From: Pyrenophora tritici-repentis
Taxonomy: Eukaryota > Ascomycota > Dothideomycetes > Pleosporales > Pleosporaceae
Reading direction: 5' to 3'
DNA length: 64,000 bases
Assembly: GCF_003171515.1 (NCBI RefSeq)
Contig: NC_089398.1
Coordinates: forward strand, 372,001-436,000
The notes under the pieces are model-generated. The model did no database searches and was not told the DNA's origin. It saw only the letters and a program-made list of their open reading frames with translations. The stretch's first letter is position 1; every line of letters begins with the position of its first letter. Made by a program: the position numbers and the translations under genes. Below, one piece after another: positions 1 to 10,972 of the stretch.

Positions 1-851
1 GATAAATCGTCTATCTCTCAATCTCTTTTGATTATGGACTCTCTTTTAGTCCACTATGAGCAGCAAAAGGTAAGCATTAACGTGTTATCCGAACTTTAAG
101 TCTTCGGTTAACAGCTTTATAGATACATTACTCTAAAGATGAAAATGAGGACCTTCGCATGGTTCGATCGATCGAGATGGGCTGGTTCGTACTTGAGAAG
201 TACTACAACATGACTGATCAGGTTCCGGTGTACGCTTCCGCTATTCTTCTAAATCCCGCAAGTAGAGCAGCATATCTCAAGAAGAACTGGCCAGCCGAAT
301 GGTACGAACCAGCTATTAACGCTGCTCAAAACTTTTGGGTGAATGAGTTTAAGGACGCTTTGCCTTTAGCTAGCCCTACAGCTTCTCAACAAATGGCTCC
401 TCCTTTAAAGCAACGCGGTGCCGTTCTCGATCAGATTCTACAACAGATGTCAGTTGCGGCGGCAGATCAATCAAACAGCGACGATCTTAAAATTTTCGCA
501 GAAAGTCCAGTAATACAAATCGACTGTAGCCCTCTTGAATGGTGGTGCCGATCGGAGCAACGGCAGCGCTACCCTAGGCTAAGCAACATGGCTATCTCTA
601 TTCTTTCTATCGCTGCAGAGTCGTCCGAGCCAGAGAGAACATTCTCAGGTGCAAGAAGAACCTGTTCATGGGATCGGTCGAGGCTCACTTGCGACAACAT
701 TGAGAAGATCGAGTGCATTGGCAGTTGGCTTAGGGAAGGCCACATAAAACCGTGTTCTCTCAACGGAATGGGTCTACCAATGGAACCAGAGCAAGATGAC
801 GAAGCAGAGATGATAAGGGATGAGGTAGAGGAGATTCTAGAATGGACATAA
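1..851 (+). CDS. hAT-family transposase, C-terminal part (cut by window edge)
   Basis: This is the 3' end of a hAT DNA-transposon transposase; the beginning lies left of the window. Exon 1 is open from base 1 to 69. A 53-bp intron (70-122, GTAAGC...TTTATAG) keeps the frame, and exon 2 runs 123-851 (TAA). The end matches the hATC dimerisation region: a WW-type tryptophan patch, then RYPRLSNMAISIL, then SSEPERTFSGA, the usual 'serine-glutamate-arginine-phenylalanine' block before the final helix. The splice is inferred from the consensus ends and because the protein reads through it. A shorter call starting at the internal ATG at 159 would drop the conserved upstream segment. The downstream flank is interrupted by Copia A at 898. 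Confidence 0.72.
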
Positions 852-897
852 CCCGGTCTTGGCATGATGTATCTTATATCGTTTTTATATCGTTTAT

Positions 898-1094
898 TGT
901 TGGAAGGCCTTGTACGATCGTACGGTGAATAACAGTAGCTAAGGTAATCTTGTGTATTGGTATTCTGGTGTATGATGATTCTACGAATGTGGGGGCTACG
1001 AAGGTATACATAGCGTTGGGTCCGAGTTGGGCCGAAGTAGGATCGAGGCGGTACATTGGGCCTTATTAGGCGACACACCGTGTGTATGCCGACA
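898..1094 (-). repeat. Copia A 3' LTR
   Basis: This 197-bp repeat begins TGTTGGAAGG and ends ATGCCGACA on the plus strand. The same sequence occurs at 6868-7064, 51702-51898 and 57507-57703. As the element is on the minus strand this is its 3' LTR. The purine-rich stretch just inside (complement AAGAAAAGATTGCCAG) is the likely plus-strand primer. Confidence 0.93.
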
Positions 1095-1188
1095 CTGGCA
1101 ATCTTTTCTTATTGTAACGACTGATGTAAGGAAAAACGGGTCTTCTAAAAAGGGCACAATGAGAGGGATTCCAAATAGGCATATGTGC

Positions 1189-4100
1189 CTACTCCGTAGG
1201 TCGCTGCACAGATCCCTCTACTCGGATTGACAGCTTGTTGCTTTCGATGAAACGTTCTAACGCGCGATTTGGTGTTGCTTTCGTGAATGCGTCCGCGGGG
1301 TTGTCCTCTCCGTTGATCCAGCGGATCTCAGTGATCTCGCGACGCTCGTATGACTGCCGAAGCGCCATGATGTCGATCATCAGTCGCTTCTCAGCAGTTG
1401 TTCCGAGTTTGACGAGGCATTCATACAAGGAGTATGAATCCGTACACACAATAAGTGGGATCGGTGGTAGACCTAGGCGTCCTGTAATTATCTTGAGGGT
1501 TGTTAGGATAGCGATAGCGATGTCGACACCGCTAACCATGCCGTACGTTTCTGAGGCAAGAACGCTCCGGGTAACGCGTTTGCATTTGGTCGAACTCCAA
1601 TGGATTACGTTACCACGAATATCAAACGTGCTGTCTTGTCGACTCGACTCATTCGCAAGGATAAGTAGGTACCCTAGCTGTGAGCTAAGGTCTTGGTTGT
1701 TCGCGAAGGATCCGTCTGTGAACACTACCAGCTTTGCTGTAGCGAGGTCGAGAGGGACGTATCGCAGGCCTCGTTGTATGCTCTCAGATTGCCACTGCAG
1801 CCGGCGGTTAAGCTTCACGTATTCTGTGTCCTTAGGTTGTTGTATTTGCGCAGCCGCGGAAAGATCGAACGATGCTTCAGGTTGGCATATCGACGCAATG
1901 TACGCGCCACGCGCGCGCTGCTCCATGTACTTCTGTGCTCGGTTTGCTGCCTTCGGATCAATGATTTCGATCTTGGCACCTTGTCCCTTCTGCGTAAGTA
2001 GAATCGTGTCTCCGCGCAACGTTAGAGTACATCCGTTGAACTCGAGTGATACTTCTTTGGACAGTCTCTCCTTGGGCTTAGCTCGAAAATTGGCTTTCTG
2101 GAGCGCAGCGTCTTCTGCACCAGAGAATGCAGGCGTCCCAATCGCGAGAGTATCGTCTGTCTGCAGGCCCACTATTCCAAACGCTTCCCGTCTCCCGTTC
2201 GTGATCAGGAGGCACGGGTCATACGTTGATGTAGCCATGTCGAGCTCCTTGCAGCGGTGTCCTTGGTACGTAGCAAACCAGTGGACTCCTGCTTCCGCGA
2301 TTCCATAGAGTGGCTTGATTACGCGAATAATTGTTCCCTTGGGATACTTTGTTATAAGCTCCTTTGGGAGGTGCGCTAAAACCGTGCGGAATAGCTCTGT
2401 TTGTGCCTGTGGGTACGCTTGCGTGATATCTCGTAGTTCCACAACCATGCCCTCATCGAGTAATGCAGGCGCTAGGGCTAGAATCAGGCGCTGGCTGGCT
2501 CGTTGGATGGTTGGCGACTGCGTCAGGATCTCGTGTTTGCCCTCGTCATTGTAACCTTGAACAACGAGGCGTGATTTCTCGTACGGGACCATGGTCTTGC
2601 CTTTGACTTCGCGGACCATGCGCGATTTGAAGATACGATACCCGCCGTGTAGAGTTGGATCAAACAGCTCAAAACTGAATACTCCACGGCCGACGAGGTC
2701 GTCGATCTCCTTCTGATCGGATGCTTCGAATGGAGCGCCCGGGACGTTAATCACGCCGTCATTGCGTAGCTTGACGGCCAGGGCGTAATCGTCCTCCTCC
2801 TTCTTCGACAGGTACTGCACCTTGGGCTTGTTCTTTGATCCAGGTGGGCGGCCCCGCTTGCGCGGCTGAGCCGCTTGGTTGGCTTCCGCCGGTGGTACCG
2901 GTAGTGGCGGTTCATCAGCAATCGCTTCGTCTGTGGTCGGAGATCCACCTGTGCCTTGATCTGCGCCGTCTATCGCTGTAGTCAGATCGCGATAGTACGG
3001 TTTTACGACAGTGGATCGGAACGTCGTTGGGCCGTTGATCATGTCTACAGTAACATCGTGGTCCTTCATATCGATGACTCTATACGGCCCTTGCCATCCA
3101 TTCTTCTCGCGCCATACCATCACCTCACTCTGAAGAGGCAGTGACAGTACCCCGTCTGTAGTAGGCCCATTCCTGGTACCAAGTGCGTTGCTCACTGCAT
3201 GTTCCGCTGCAGCCTTCCGCAGCGCCCTCATCGCTTTCTGGATTGCCTCTGCGCGATGGGTTATCGAGGGAGATGGTGGTGAATCCATGGATATCCGGGG
3301 GTATGCACCGAAGACGAGCAGCGTGGGTACGAGCCCGTCTGGGCCTGCGGTGTCGTTGACGGCCTTGACTGCCATCTGCAACACTGCGGCGTCGCTGGTG
3401 CCAGTGTCAAGCTCTGTCCTCAGGATCTCGTACGCGCGTCTGAGCGGTGCGTGGTATCTTTCTACCTTGCCGATAGACCAATGGGCCTCGGTTGGCACTT
3501 GTTTACATGTGATTCCCATGATCTTCGCCTCTGATCTGAATTCGACTGACGCGAAGTTAGTGCCAGCGTCGTGGGTGACGATATCTGGCGGCCCTTGATA
3601 TGTATCAATCCAGAGCAGGCGGAGTGCTTCCCAGGTGTCTTTCGCGCTCATAGACGGTAGAAATCGCGCGCCGTTGAATGTTGTAGCCGAATCGATCACG
3701 TGAAGCACTGGTTTCCCACTCAGATACATCACATCTACGAGGATCTCGAAGTTGAATTCCCGATCATCTTTCAGCCTAAACTTGAATCGGCGCGGCGCTG
3801 GATCATGCGCTTGGCAGTGATGGCAGAACGTTTGGATCTCTCGGAGCAGCCGTTCATCCACGTCCTCGTGTCCTGCGCGTTTGAGCAATCGTATCAGCCG
3901 TTCGACGGCTGGATGCCCGAACCTCCGGTGTAAGCGTCGGAGCTCAGTCTCCGTAAGGAATACGCGCGCGCGCTCTGCCTTGCTTAGGTGGAACCACGGG
4001 TGTCCCCATTTGCGAATCACTGGAAAGGTAGCTTTTCCTTGTACCAGCTGGTCCGTAGTATTGTTGAAGTACACGTGGAGCCGGTCCATGTCTTTCAGAC

Positions 4101-6338
4101 AGAGGAGAAACGGGGTGGGTGCGTTCAAGACCTCAAATTTGATCTTTCCAATCTGTGTCGATACATGTGCGGTTCCAATCGAAGTAGTGACGCTTCCTTT
4201 GCCAAATTGCACAGATGCGTTTCCAGCAGTAGACGTATCTAGAGTTACGGTGGGGTCCTCAGTTTGGAGCGCCCAGAACTGCTCCTTTCCGGCTGTCGAT
4301 ACATTTGAGGCACCAGTGTCAGGAAGAATGCCTTGGTACGTGATTCGCGAGTATCGATCCTCGATAAGGAACTGCGTTGCGGGCGTAATAGGCTCCTTGC
4401 ACCTGTAGACGTCTTCTCCGGTCACGTGGTGCAGAAAGGCCTGATCTGTGAGGTACTTAACTGCCAGTCTTTGGTCTTCATCATCTTCGTCTTGCTCCTC
4501 TAGGAAGAACTGGTCGACTTCTTCCCCTCGTACGCGACGAGAAATGTGCTAAACTCCATTTGCTCTCCCGTAATCGCGCAGTGTGTGATGTACTGCGCTT
4601 TTGAGCGTTTTCTTTCTTCAAGCGTATGGTTTGTGGACCAACAGCCTGTCTTGCCGCAGACGTAACATTTCTTGTCGATTTGTGTGTTGACTCCAGAGCG
4701 GTGCTGAAGCCCACCGCGTCCGCGGGTGAATCCGCTGCGTCCACCGCGAGGGTTGTAATTCCCTCGCAATCTTCCAGAGCTGTTGTTGTTGTACCGACGA
4801 TCCAAGTAGTACTGGCTATCCGTATCCGCCTCAGTGAAGTTGACGGAGACGGTCATGGCGAGTGAGTTTTCGATTGACGATCGCAGATCTCCAAACAGAA
4901 CCTCGCATTCTAGAGACGGCTTGTAGAGTGCCATCTCGAGCTCCTTCACGCCTCGGCATGCTGTGATTACAGTCGTTCGGAGCGCGTATTCTCCCATGTA
5001 CTGCTGTCCAAGTGCTCTTTGACACAATTGGAGCTTGTCCAGCATGATGTCAAGGACCTCGTGGAGGTTCTTTTCGGGGTTCTCCCTGCGGACTTTGACA
5101 AACGATGTCGTCGTCCAGTCCGCGTAGTAATGGCCGTGGTTGACGTCTGTGTCGAAGTGGTTCTTGAGCTTTGTGTAGGCAGTCAAGAACGTATCCATCC
5201 GCTGATCGACGAAGTGGAGGTAATACTCCTCTGCGCGGCCGTCGAGAATCCGTGGAAAGACTGCATGGAACTGCCCTGGCTCGATGTCTGCGTGATAACA
5301 GATGCTGTAGAAGATTTTCAATTTATCGTCTAGGAGGTCGTACGGCTTTCCCGTATACTTTTTGTCTCGGTCCCACATTTTCACGAAGACATTGATCGTC
5401 TTAGGATCCAGTTTCTCATTGCCAAACTCGATTGGTGGAACTGCCTTGTACGGGTCTGTTTCACCAGAGGGCACAATTGGGGGAACGCTCAGTCCCTTCG
5501 GACGTTGCGGGTATGCTGGTGTATACTCGCGGAATCGGTCGAAGTTGTTGTAGGTGAGGGGAGGTTGCTGACTTTGGACGCGCTGATAGGCTGGCTGCGG
5601 TGCGGATTCAGTTGTCTCTACAGGCTGGCTTCGGATTGGTTGGTTTTGGGCTTTCTCAATCGTTTTTGCTAGCTGGTCCTGAATCTGTTGTTCTTCCTCA
5701 ACGGTCTCCTGTCGTCCTTGCACACGGGCGTGGGTCTGGTCTTGATCGCGGGTTTGCCGACTGTCTACGTCTCGGCCTCTTGTCCTTACAGGCGTTTGGG
5801 TTCGGCTCTGGGCCTGGCTTGATAATCTCCTGTCTGTGGACTGTACTGATCCTTCACTGCGTTGTTGCCGTAGTGCCCGCTCTTGCAACATGTGCGCAGC
5901 TGATCGTGTGTCAAACACAGCCGACTGGAATACGTCCTGAGGCCATTCTAGGTACTCCTCCATGCGTAATAACCTAGCTAGAGACTCACTAGGTGCCATA
6001 TTAATACGGCCAGTATACACTCCCTTAAAGCGGAGGATCCGCTTTAGTTCCTTTGTGTATATTGGCTGGGCACGTAGGAACATTGCCTCTGTCCATCCTT
6101 CAAAGTCCTGACGGAACTCCCAAAAGAGTTCTTCATCTGCTGTTGGTCGATCTGTATAGTCCGCAATCGCACGCGCAATGTACGTTGTTGCTGTAGTAAT
6201 CCCTACCTCATCGTCTGGAGCTTCAACGTTGTCCTCCCAAATCTCTGGATCGATGTGATGCCATTCTCTTGGTTTTATGTTTGTGGTCCCTAGTAGCGCC
6301 TCTAGTGTGGGTACCACTCTTCTACTACTGCTCGCCAT
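1189..6338 (-). pseudogene. Copia A Gag-Pol polyprotein, broken by one frameshift
   Basis: Gag-protease-integrase-RT-RNase H polyprotein. The first ATG is at 6338 (MASSSRRV); the frame is open further upstream but has no earlier ATG. The Gag part runs to a C4 tract near 4524-4527, where copy B has C5. The base loss sends the ribosome to a stop near 4500 (ending KKSTSSS), while the rest of the polyprotein is open to 1189. Domains match copy B: a zinc knuckle CYVCGKTGCWSTNH, protease DTGAS, integrase HHCC plus D,D,E, an AT-hook (RKRGRPPG), RT with TDD, and RNase H. Apart from this site it appears undamaged, so it may have been active until very recently, or it may rely on enzymes from copies such as B. 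Confidence 0.88.
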
Positions 6339-6625
6339 TCCTACTGCCGGTGTCCTGGCTACCGGTGCTCTTTCCGATGATGTTCTCTCTCCTGCTATTG
6401 TGTTCTTGTTGACGCTTGTTGCGCTAGCTGCGTTCGCTAGAGATGCGTCGGTGGTCGTGGGTTGTACACGGGTCAAATCTCAACCGGTCGGTTGGCGCGT
6501 GTATAGACGGCGTCTTGGAACGCTTCTGATACGGCTGTAACGGTCGGTCGCTAGCCACGAACGACGCCTGATATAGCTAACAGTGAGCTTAGCATAGATA
6601 ACTCCGCCTTGCTGATATAGGCAAT

Positions 6626-6786
6626 TGTCGGATGTAGGACAGGGCAGAAGAGAGGAAGAAGGTTGTTGTATTGAGAGAGCTACATAGAGCGATTATATAC
6701 ACAACCGAGATGAGTAAGCAGGTGACGAAGAGTCACGTGAGATACAGTTCACAGTGTACCAGGTGAACTGAGGTGCCAGGCTGACA
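6626..6786 (-). repeat. Solo LTR-like insertion (161 bp) in Copia A leader
   Basis: The segment starts TGTCGGATG and ends GGCTGACA, so it has TG...CA ends with a 4-bp inverted terminus (TGTC/GACA). It is flanked by the direct repeat GCAAT (6621-6625 and 6787-6791). Copia B has a single GCAAT at the matching place (57426-57430) and lacks the 161 bp, so B preserves the empty site. Read on the minus strand the segment has a TATATAATC box and an ATACAACAACC stretch, as expected for an LTR. No second copy or internal region of its family is in the window. Confidence 0.75.
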
Positions 6787-6867
6787 GCAATCTAGGGAAC
6801 GCGCGGGGTAAAGAATCTATCTCTTCTTAACCTAACTGTCTGTGACTGCCGTGCAATCACTGATCAG

Positions 6868-7064
6868 TGTTGGAAGGCCTTGTACGATCGTACGGTGAAT
6901 AACAGTAGCTAAGGTAATCTTGTGTATTGGTATTCTGGTGTATGATGATTCTACGAATGTGGGGGCTACGAAGGTATACATAGCGTTGGGTCCGAGTTGG
7001 GCCGAAGTAGGATCGAGGCGGTACATTGGGCCTTATTAGGCGACACACCGTGTGTATGCCGACA
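6868..7064 (-). repeat. Copia A 5' LTR
   Basis: Partner of the LTR at 898-1094, with the same 197-bp sequence. The 12-bp perfect palindrome CACTGATCAGTG spans the junction between the leader and this LTR (6858-6869). I could not match the primer-binding region to a tRNA 3' end or to the initiator-Met half-tRNA used by Copia C. Confidence 0.93.
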
Positions 7065-7162
7065 TTTATATCGTTAAACGCTTTAACGTTATAAGGATTT
7101 TTGCTTAAACGCGTTAACGTTTTAAGGTTTGCCAAAACGATTTAAAAACGATTTGCCCATGT

Positions 7163-7711
7163 ATGGCTGCACCTGCCAAAATATCTAAACGCCAGAACAC
7201 CTACTACTGTACTGTCATCTATACAAAGACTATCAAAAAACGCTCCTACAAACAATTAAACATCGCCCAGTCACACTACCACTACTACTCCACACTAGTA
7301 TAGGTATAGAAGCAACCCTAGCTTTTATCACTAGCACCAGAATAGGAACAAGAAAATGGTACCTAGGACAGCCACCAGAAGACCTACAGAGAGACACTGT
7401 ATAAAACTAAAACCACAACCCTCTCCTTTGCCACAAGAGCCCGCTGCTACATCTCTTTCTACTTATCAAACTGCTCTTTAGCACTTGGCAACAAACAGAT
7501 ACAAGCTATCTTTTGTAGAAAAGCCAAAAACTGTTAGAACAAGGTCTCCTCTGGTGGTATGACTACCATAGGCGACCGAGTAGAGGTACGAAAGGTAACC
7601 CTGTATTGGATTGAACTTCACTAAGAGCTATTGTTCTATCTACTTGTTGTTATGATGATCTTAGGACGTACATGACAGATCATCATTCCGCGTCGGTCCT
7701 TCTGCTCGGGC
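7163..7711. other. Degraded AT-rich spacer, no gene seen
   Basis: All six frames are closed by many stops over most of this stretch. It is rich in TA-containing triplets and looks like old transposon debris, but I could not assign it to a family. Confidence 0.4.
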
Positions 7712-7873
7712 TTACTCCACGAACCTCACCTCGCCGACCTGGACTGAACCTAACATATTCTTAACAAAAACCATGTAAATTAGAAAAACCAAGATAGAAC
7801 GGCCTTCGGCCAAAGTCCTACATAGTCTCTGACTGAAAAAGGACTCTAATGGAATAATAATAATAATAATAAT
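7712..7873 (+). mobile_element. Possible 3' end of a non-LTR (LINE) element with (AAT)n tail
   Basis: A GC-rich hairpin motif, GGCCTTCGGCC (7801-7811), precedes an (AAT)7 tail at 7853-7873. That layout is familiar from the 3' ends of fungal LINEs. The following base begins an open protein-coding frame without its own start, as if a 5'-truncated LINE had landed in the gene. No reverse transcriptase sequence is visible, and no target duplication was found. A plain microsatellite is the alternative. Confidence 0.35.
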
Positions 7874-8997
7874 ACCCACACCACAACGCGAGCTATGAAT
7901 ACGAGTTCGATGGCCCTTCGCTAAAATGCAAGACAGTGACTGGATCACGCCTCCAAAACATGTCAGCGATTGTCAATGAGACTACAAAGCAAACACTGTT
8001 TGCCGCCCAGCAATACACAGGGGAAGCAGATCTCCGGTATGTTTCCTTTGCAACAGACGAACAGGAAGTCGACGCTACTGGATACAACAACGTAACCTCT
8101 TTTGTTGCAAACTGTATCGTGGGTATCGAAGGCAACACCTTCCCATTCTGTGCAACCATCACAAGCACCCCTATCCTCTGGACAAAAATGGGCAACGAAA
8201 GTGTAACCTGCACGACATACAACACGCATTTCAAAGCATTCTTTGGCGCCGAGGGAGCTCAGGGCGAAACATATCCCATTTCGAAAGTCAGTTACAAATG
8301 GAAAGAACCCCTAAACACCGATGTTTCACAACGCCTCTTCTCATCCCTCGCCGCGATCCTCAACGGGTACTTCGGCACCTTCACAAGCGGCGGCGCGAGC
8401 GGCGGCAGTTTTTCAAGCGACACGATGATCGTCACCACCGCATTGCTAGCACAACTACAAAAAGCATCCGACGACCTCCGATCCACCGTCCCCCAAGAGC
8501 CATGGATGGGCAGCCGTGAGAACCAAACTCTCGCCCACGTAATCGAAGAGTTGTCCAGAAACCAAACTTTGAGTCTCTTCAGTAAAGAGGCGCTTTGGCT
8601 TCCGCCAGACCAGTTCAACACGACGTTTGTGGGATTTTGGGAACAGCACAGCGAGTACGAGTATCTACCTTGTAATCTATGGCTCGCCTATGGGATTGCT
8701 ATTGTCTTAGCTTTTTTGTCGGTGCTACTGGGGTTGAGAGTGGTCTGGAAGAATGGCGTGTGTCATGATAACTCGTTTTCGTCTATCATGGCGGCGACAA
8801 GGAATGTTTATTTGGATCAACTTACGCTGGGCCATTCGCTGGGTGCCACACCAATGGGTAAGGAGATCCTTGGGACGAGGTTGAGGTTTGGGGTTTTGAG
8901 GCATGACGGGGAAGGCGGGGAGAGGGGAGGGTATAGGGCGGGGTTTGGTGTTGGGGAGACGGTTCATATATTGGAGAAGGGGCAGCATGTGTATTGA
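7873..8997 (+). pseudogene. C-terminal half of a large fungal membrane protein, 5' truncated
   Basis: The frame is open from the end of the (AAT)n tract to TGA at 8995-8997 (374 codons). Coding sense clearly starts before the first ATG (7960): the upstream residues YEYEFDGPSLKC look like part of a folded ectodomain. Visible features are several N-glycosylation sequons (NET, NVT, NES, NQT, NTT), one transmembrane helix near LWLAYGIAIVLAFLSVLLGL, and a short cytoplasmic tail. The organisation resembles a widespread ascomycete family of multi-helix membrane proteins of unknown function that end with this single helix. The N-terminal half and any start are missing, so it is probably a relic. The family assignment is from memory of its general shape. 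Confidence 0.55.
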
Positions 8998-9704
8998 GAT
9001 GCGTGGGTGGTTGTTAGTGTGTATGCCACAATGGCGCTGTTATGTCGCCACGGGGCAGGGGAGCGCGCGTCCTCTAGAACCCTCGCGGAGCTAGTTATCG
9101 ATTCAAAAGAAGGGTCTTTCACAATGTCCCTCGTGCAATGAAGATTATTGTTTATCCCTTTATTTGTATCATTGTAAACGGCCTTTGGAGACGACGCCAG
9201 ACTAATTAGCACGTTTTGTGCAGATCTACCTGCTTTCTTGAAGTGGTAAGGTTGGCAACATCACACGTGTACGCCCGACTGCGTGCGAGGATCGTCTCGG
9301 ATAGCGGTGTTGAAGGCGGAAAGGCTGTAATACGGTGGTTCGACGCATGAGTTTTGATGAGTGATGGTCGAGCTGAGGGTTTCAACGCGCTGCTTTAAAA
9401 AGCTGGTGGATCATATCCGCTAGTGGGATCAATCGTTACGACTCCGTGCTGCATAATGGCGATGGTTGGATGCTCGGTTTTGTTCCGTGGTGTGGATACC
9501 GGTGAAATTAATCTGGAAGTGCTCATGTCGGCGAGAGAGACTTGAGAAGAAGACTGCACTTGGTTCCGCCATGATATCGCCCAGGTGAAAAGCCTAACTG
9601 CTTATAACACAATTTGCCGCACACAACGCCAATGTTCATATACGGTCAACACGTCTTAATGCTTTCCTTAAGCCAATATTCCAAAAAAAAAGACCCCCAC
9701 ACCC
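8998..9704. other. Intergenic, nothing recognised
   Basis: About 0.7 kb between the membrane-protein relic and a small minus-strand gene. I see no conserved ORF, RNA gene or terminal repeat. The end (9685-9704) is A/C-rich and is probably the 3' flank of the following minus-strand gene. Confidence 0.4.
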
Positions 9705-10019
9705 TCACCCCTTCTTCGGCTGTTTACATTTACACTTCGCCGGCTCCGTCGGCACCCTCATACCCTCCGAACTCGACTTAACCGACGGTAATATCGTCAC
9801 CGCAACCTCCACGCCCCCCTTCTCCGCACTATCAATTTCCAAGCTCTTCTTCTCCATTTCCTCCACTGATAGAATACCCGTGTTGTTTTTTCTTTGCTTG
9901 CGCTTTGGTACGTCGAGGAGGACGGCGGTAAGGACTACGAGGCCGATGAGTGCGGCTACGGCTGCGACGGCGATGAGTGCGACGAGGCCGGCTGAGAGGC
10001 TGCCGATTTTTGCTGTCAT
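9705..10019 (-). CDS. Small single-pass membrane protein (104 aa), hypothetical
   Basis: The start is the first ATG in frame (10017-10019, MTAKIGSL); the open frame further upstream has no ATG. Residues about 7-35 form one strong hydrophobic helix rich in Ala, Val and Leu. A basic segment (KRKQRKN) follows it, which by the positive-inside rule places the C-terminus in the cytosol. The tail is charged and ends with a CKCKQPKKG patch. I do not recognise the family. Small proteins of this type are common but weakly conserved, so it could be a chance ORF; the clean helix-plus-basic-stop layout is the only support. Confidence 0.4.
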   Translation of the reverse strand: MTAKIGSLSAGLVALIAVAAVAALIGLVVLTAVLLDVPKRKQRKNNTGILSVEEMEKKSLEIDSAEKGGVEVAVTILPSVKSSSEGMRVPTEPAKCKCKQPKKG

Positions 10020-10972
10020 GTTTTTTGGGGGGGTTGTTGTGGGGTTGGTTTGTGGGGTTGTGGATAGTAGAGGAGTGAGTGATTGGATGGGACGGTGGAT
10101 GAGGGAGGAGCAAACGTCCAAGGCTAGGTAAAAGGGATGGATGTAGTGAGTCTGTAGAAGATTTCCTCCTTCCTTGACCTTTGGTAGACAAGGGAAAAAA
10201 GAAACGGTTGAAACAGAATACTGGTGTTTCGAAAACTGCTTTTACACCGTTACCCTACTCCCTTTATAGCCCCCAAACCAAAATATCAGCGCAACACGCC
10301 CCCTGCCCCAGCTAATCTGACTCTAGCACACACAAAAAACACTCTTCCACCGCCCGTTCTAGCCCTACATGTCCAAACTTCCACATCATGCTCATGCTCA
10401 TCTCAGCTGTTCGCTTACACACAGCTCCCACTCCCAACGCAAGCCATTCAGCCCACCAAAATCTCCCATCTCCCATCTCCACCTCCGCGCCAGCCCAAAT
10501 CCTCATAAAACAACACCATCTCCCGCCCAAATCAACCCCATGATTATCAGCAAAGCCTCGTCAAAAGGCTAGGGCTGAGCGCTAAACCCCATGTAGGAAA
10601 ATTGTGGCTTGGTGGCTTGTATCGGAATTCGGGTTAGTGCTTTTTCCAGCTCCAACACTCGCTATTTGTATTTTGCAAGTGTGGAAGGGCTGTGGTTTTG
10701 GTAAGGGCGGACTTGCTTGGCGAGATAGGCAGGGCTGAGACAGATGTGGTCTGGGGAAGAGTGCTTTTCTGGGGGAAACTATTCCTGTACGGTTTGTTTG
10801 GTGTGAGGGCTGGTGGCTTAAAACACAACTCGGCAATAATTTTGTGATGGGATGGAAGTGGTTTATTGGCGCATTACCACCATCGTGAACATTGGATGAT
10901 GAGGCTTGTTCGGGGTGCCCGCTGCATGTCGTGAGGGTAATCCAGGAGAGGCTTAGCGTGACAGCCTGGATT
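10020..10972. other. Intergenic up to Gypsy D, nothing firm
   Basis: A C/A-rich tract (about 10225-10520) is followed by unremarkable sequence up to the Gypsy D target site GGATT (10968-10972). Short ORFs here have low-complexity translations and no recognisable motif. Confidence 0.4.

Larger units (their letters stand above)
898..7064 (-). mobile_element. Ty1/Copia LTR retrotransposon, copy A
   Basis: Complete LTR element of 6167 bp read on the minus strand, with 197-bp LTRs at both ends and the target duplication TTTAT at 893-897 and 7065-7069. The two LTRs appear identical, so insertion was recent. It is the same family as copy B (51702-57703): the polyproteins differ by only a few residues. 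Two differences stand out. A C run has four bases here (about 4524-4527) against five in B (55328-55332), which breaks the frame between Gag and protease. A 161-bp LTR-like segment with a GCAAT duplication sits in the 5' leader and is absent from B. The element lies in the 3' flank of a hAT transposon. Confidence 0.95.
1..7162 (+). mobile_element. hAT transposon remnant, split by Copia A
   Basis: The hAT coding end (to 851) and its 3' flank are separated by Copia A (898-7064). Removing Copia A and one TTTAT duplication joins the AT-rich flank at 852-897 to 7065 onward. That right part has short repeated motifs (several TTAACG/GTTTAA variants) and ends near 7162 in a stretch whose complement reads CATGGGCAAATCG, plausible as a hAT subterminal or terminal repeat. 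The left terminus is outside the window, so neither the terminal repeat nor the 8-bp target duplication can be confirmed. The right boundary is approximate. Confidence 0.4.

Noticed and set aside
1235..2308. Long plus-strand ORFs inside Copia A (and the matching ones in Copia B, e.g. 52039-53112)
   Set aside because: They are antisense to conserved RT/RNase H codons, have no motifs of their own and appear equally in both copies because the copies are identical.
6626..6791. The 166-bp difference between Copia A and B as a deletion in B
   Set aside because: The segment in A has LTR-like ends and a 5-bp duplication while B has one copy of it. An insertion in A is the simpler reading.
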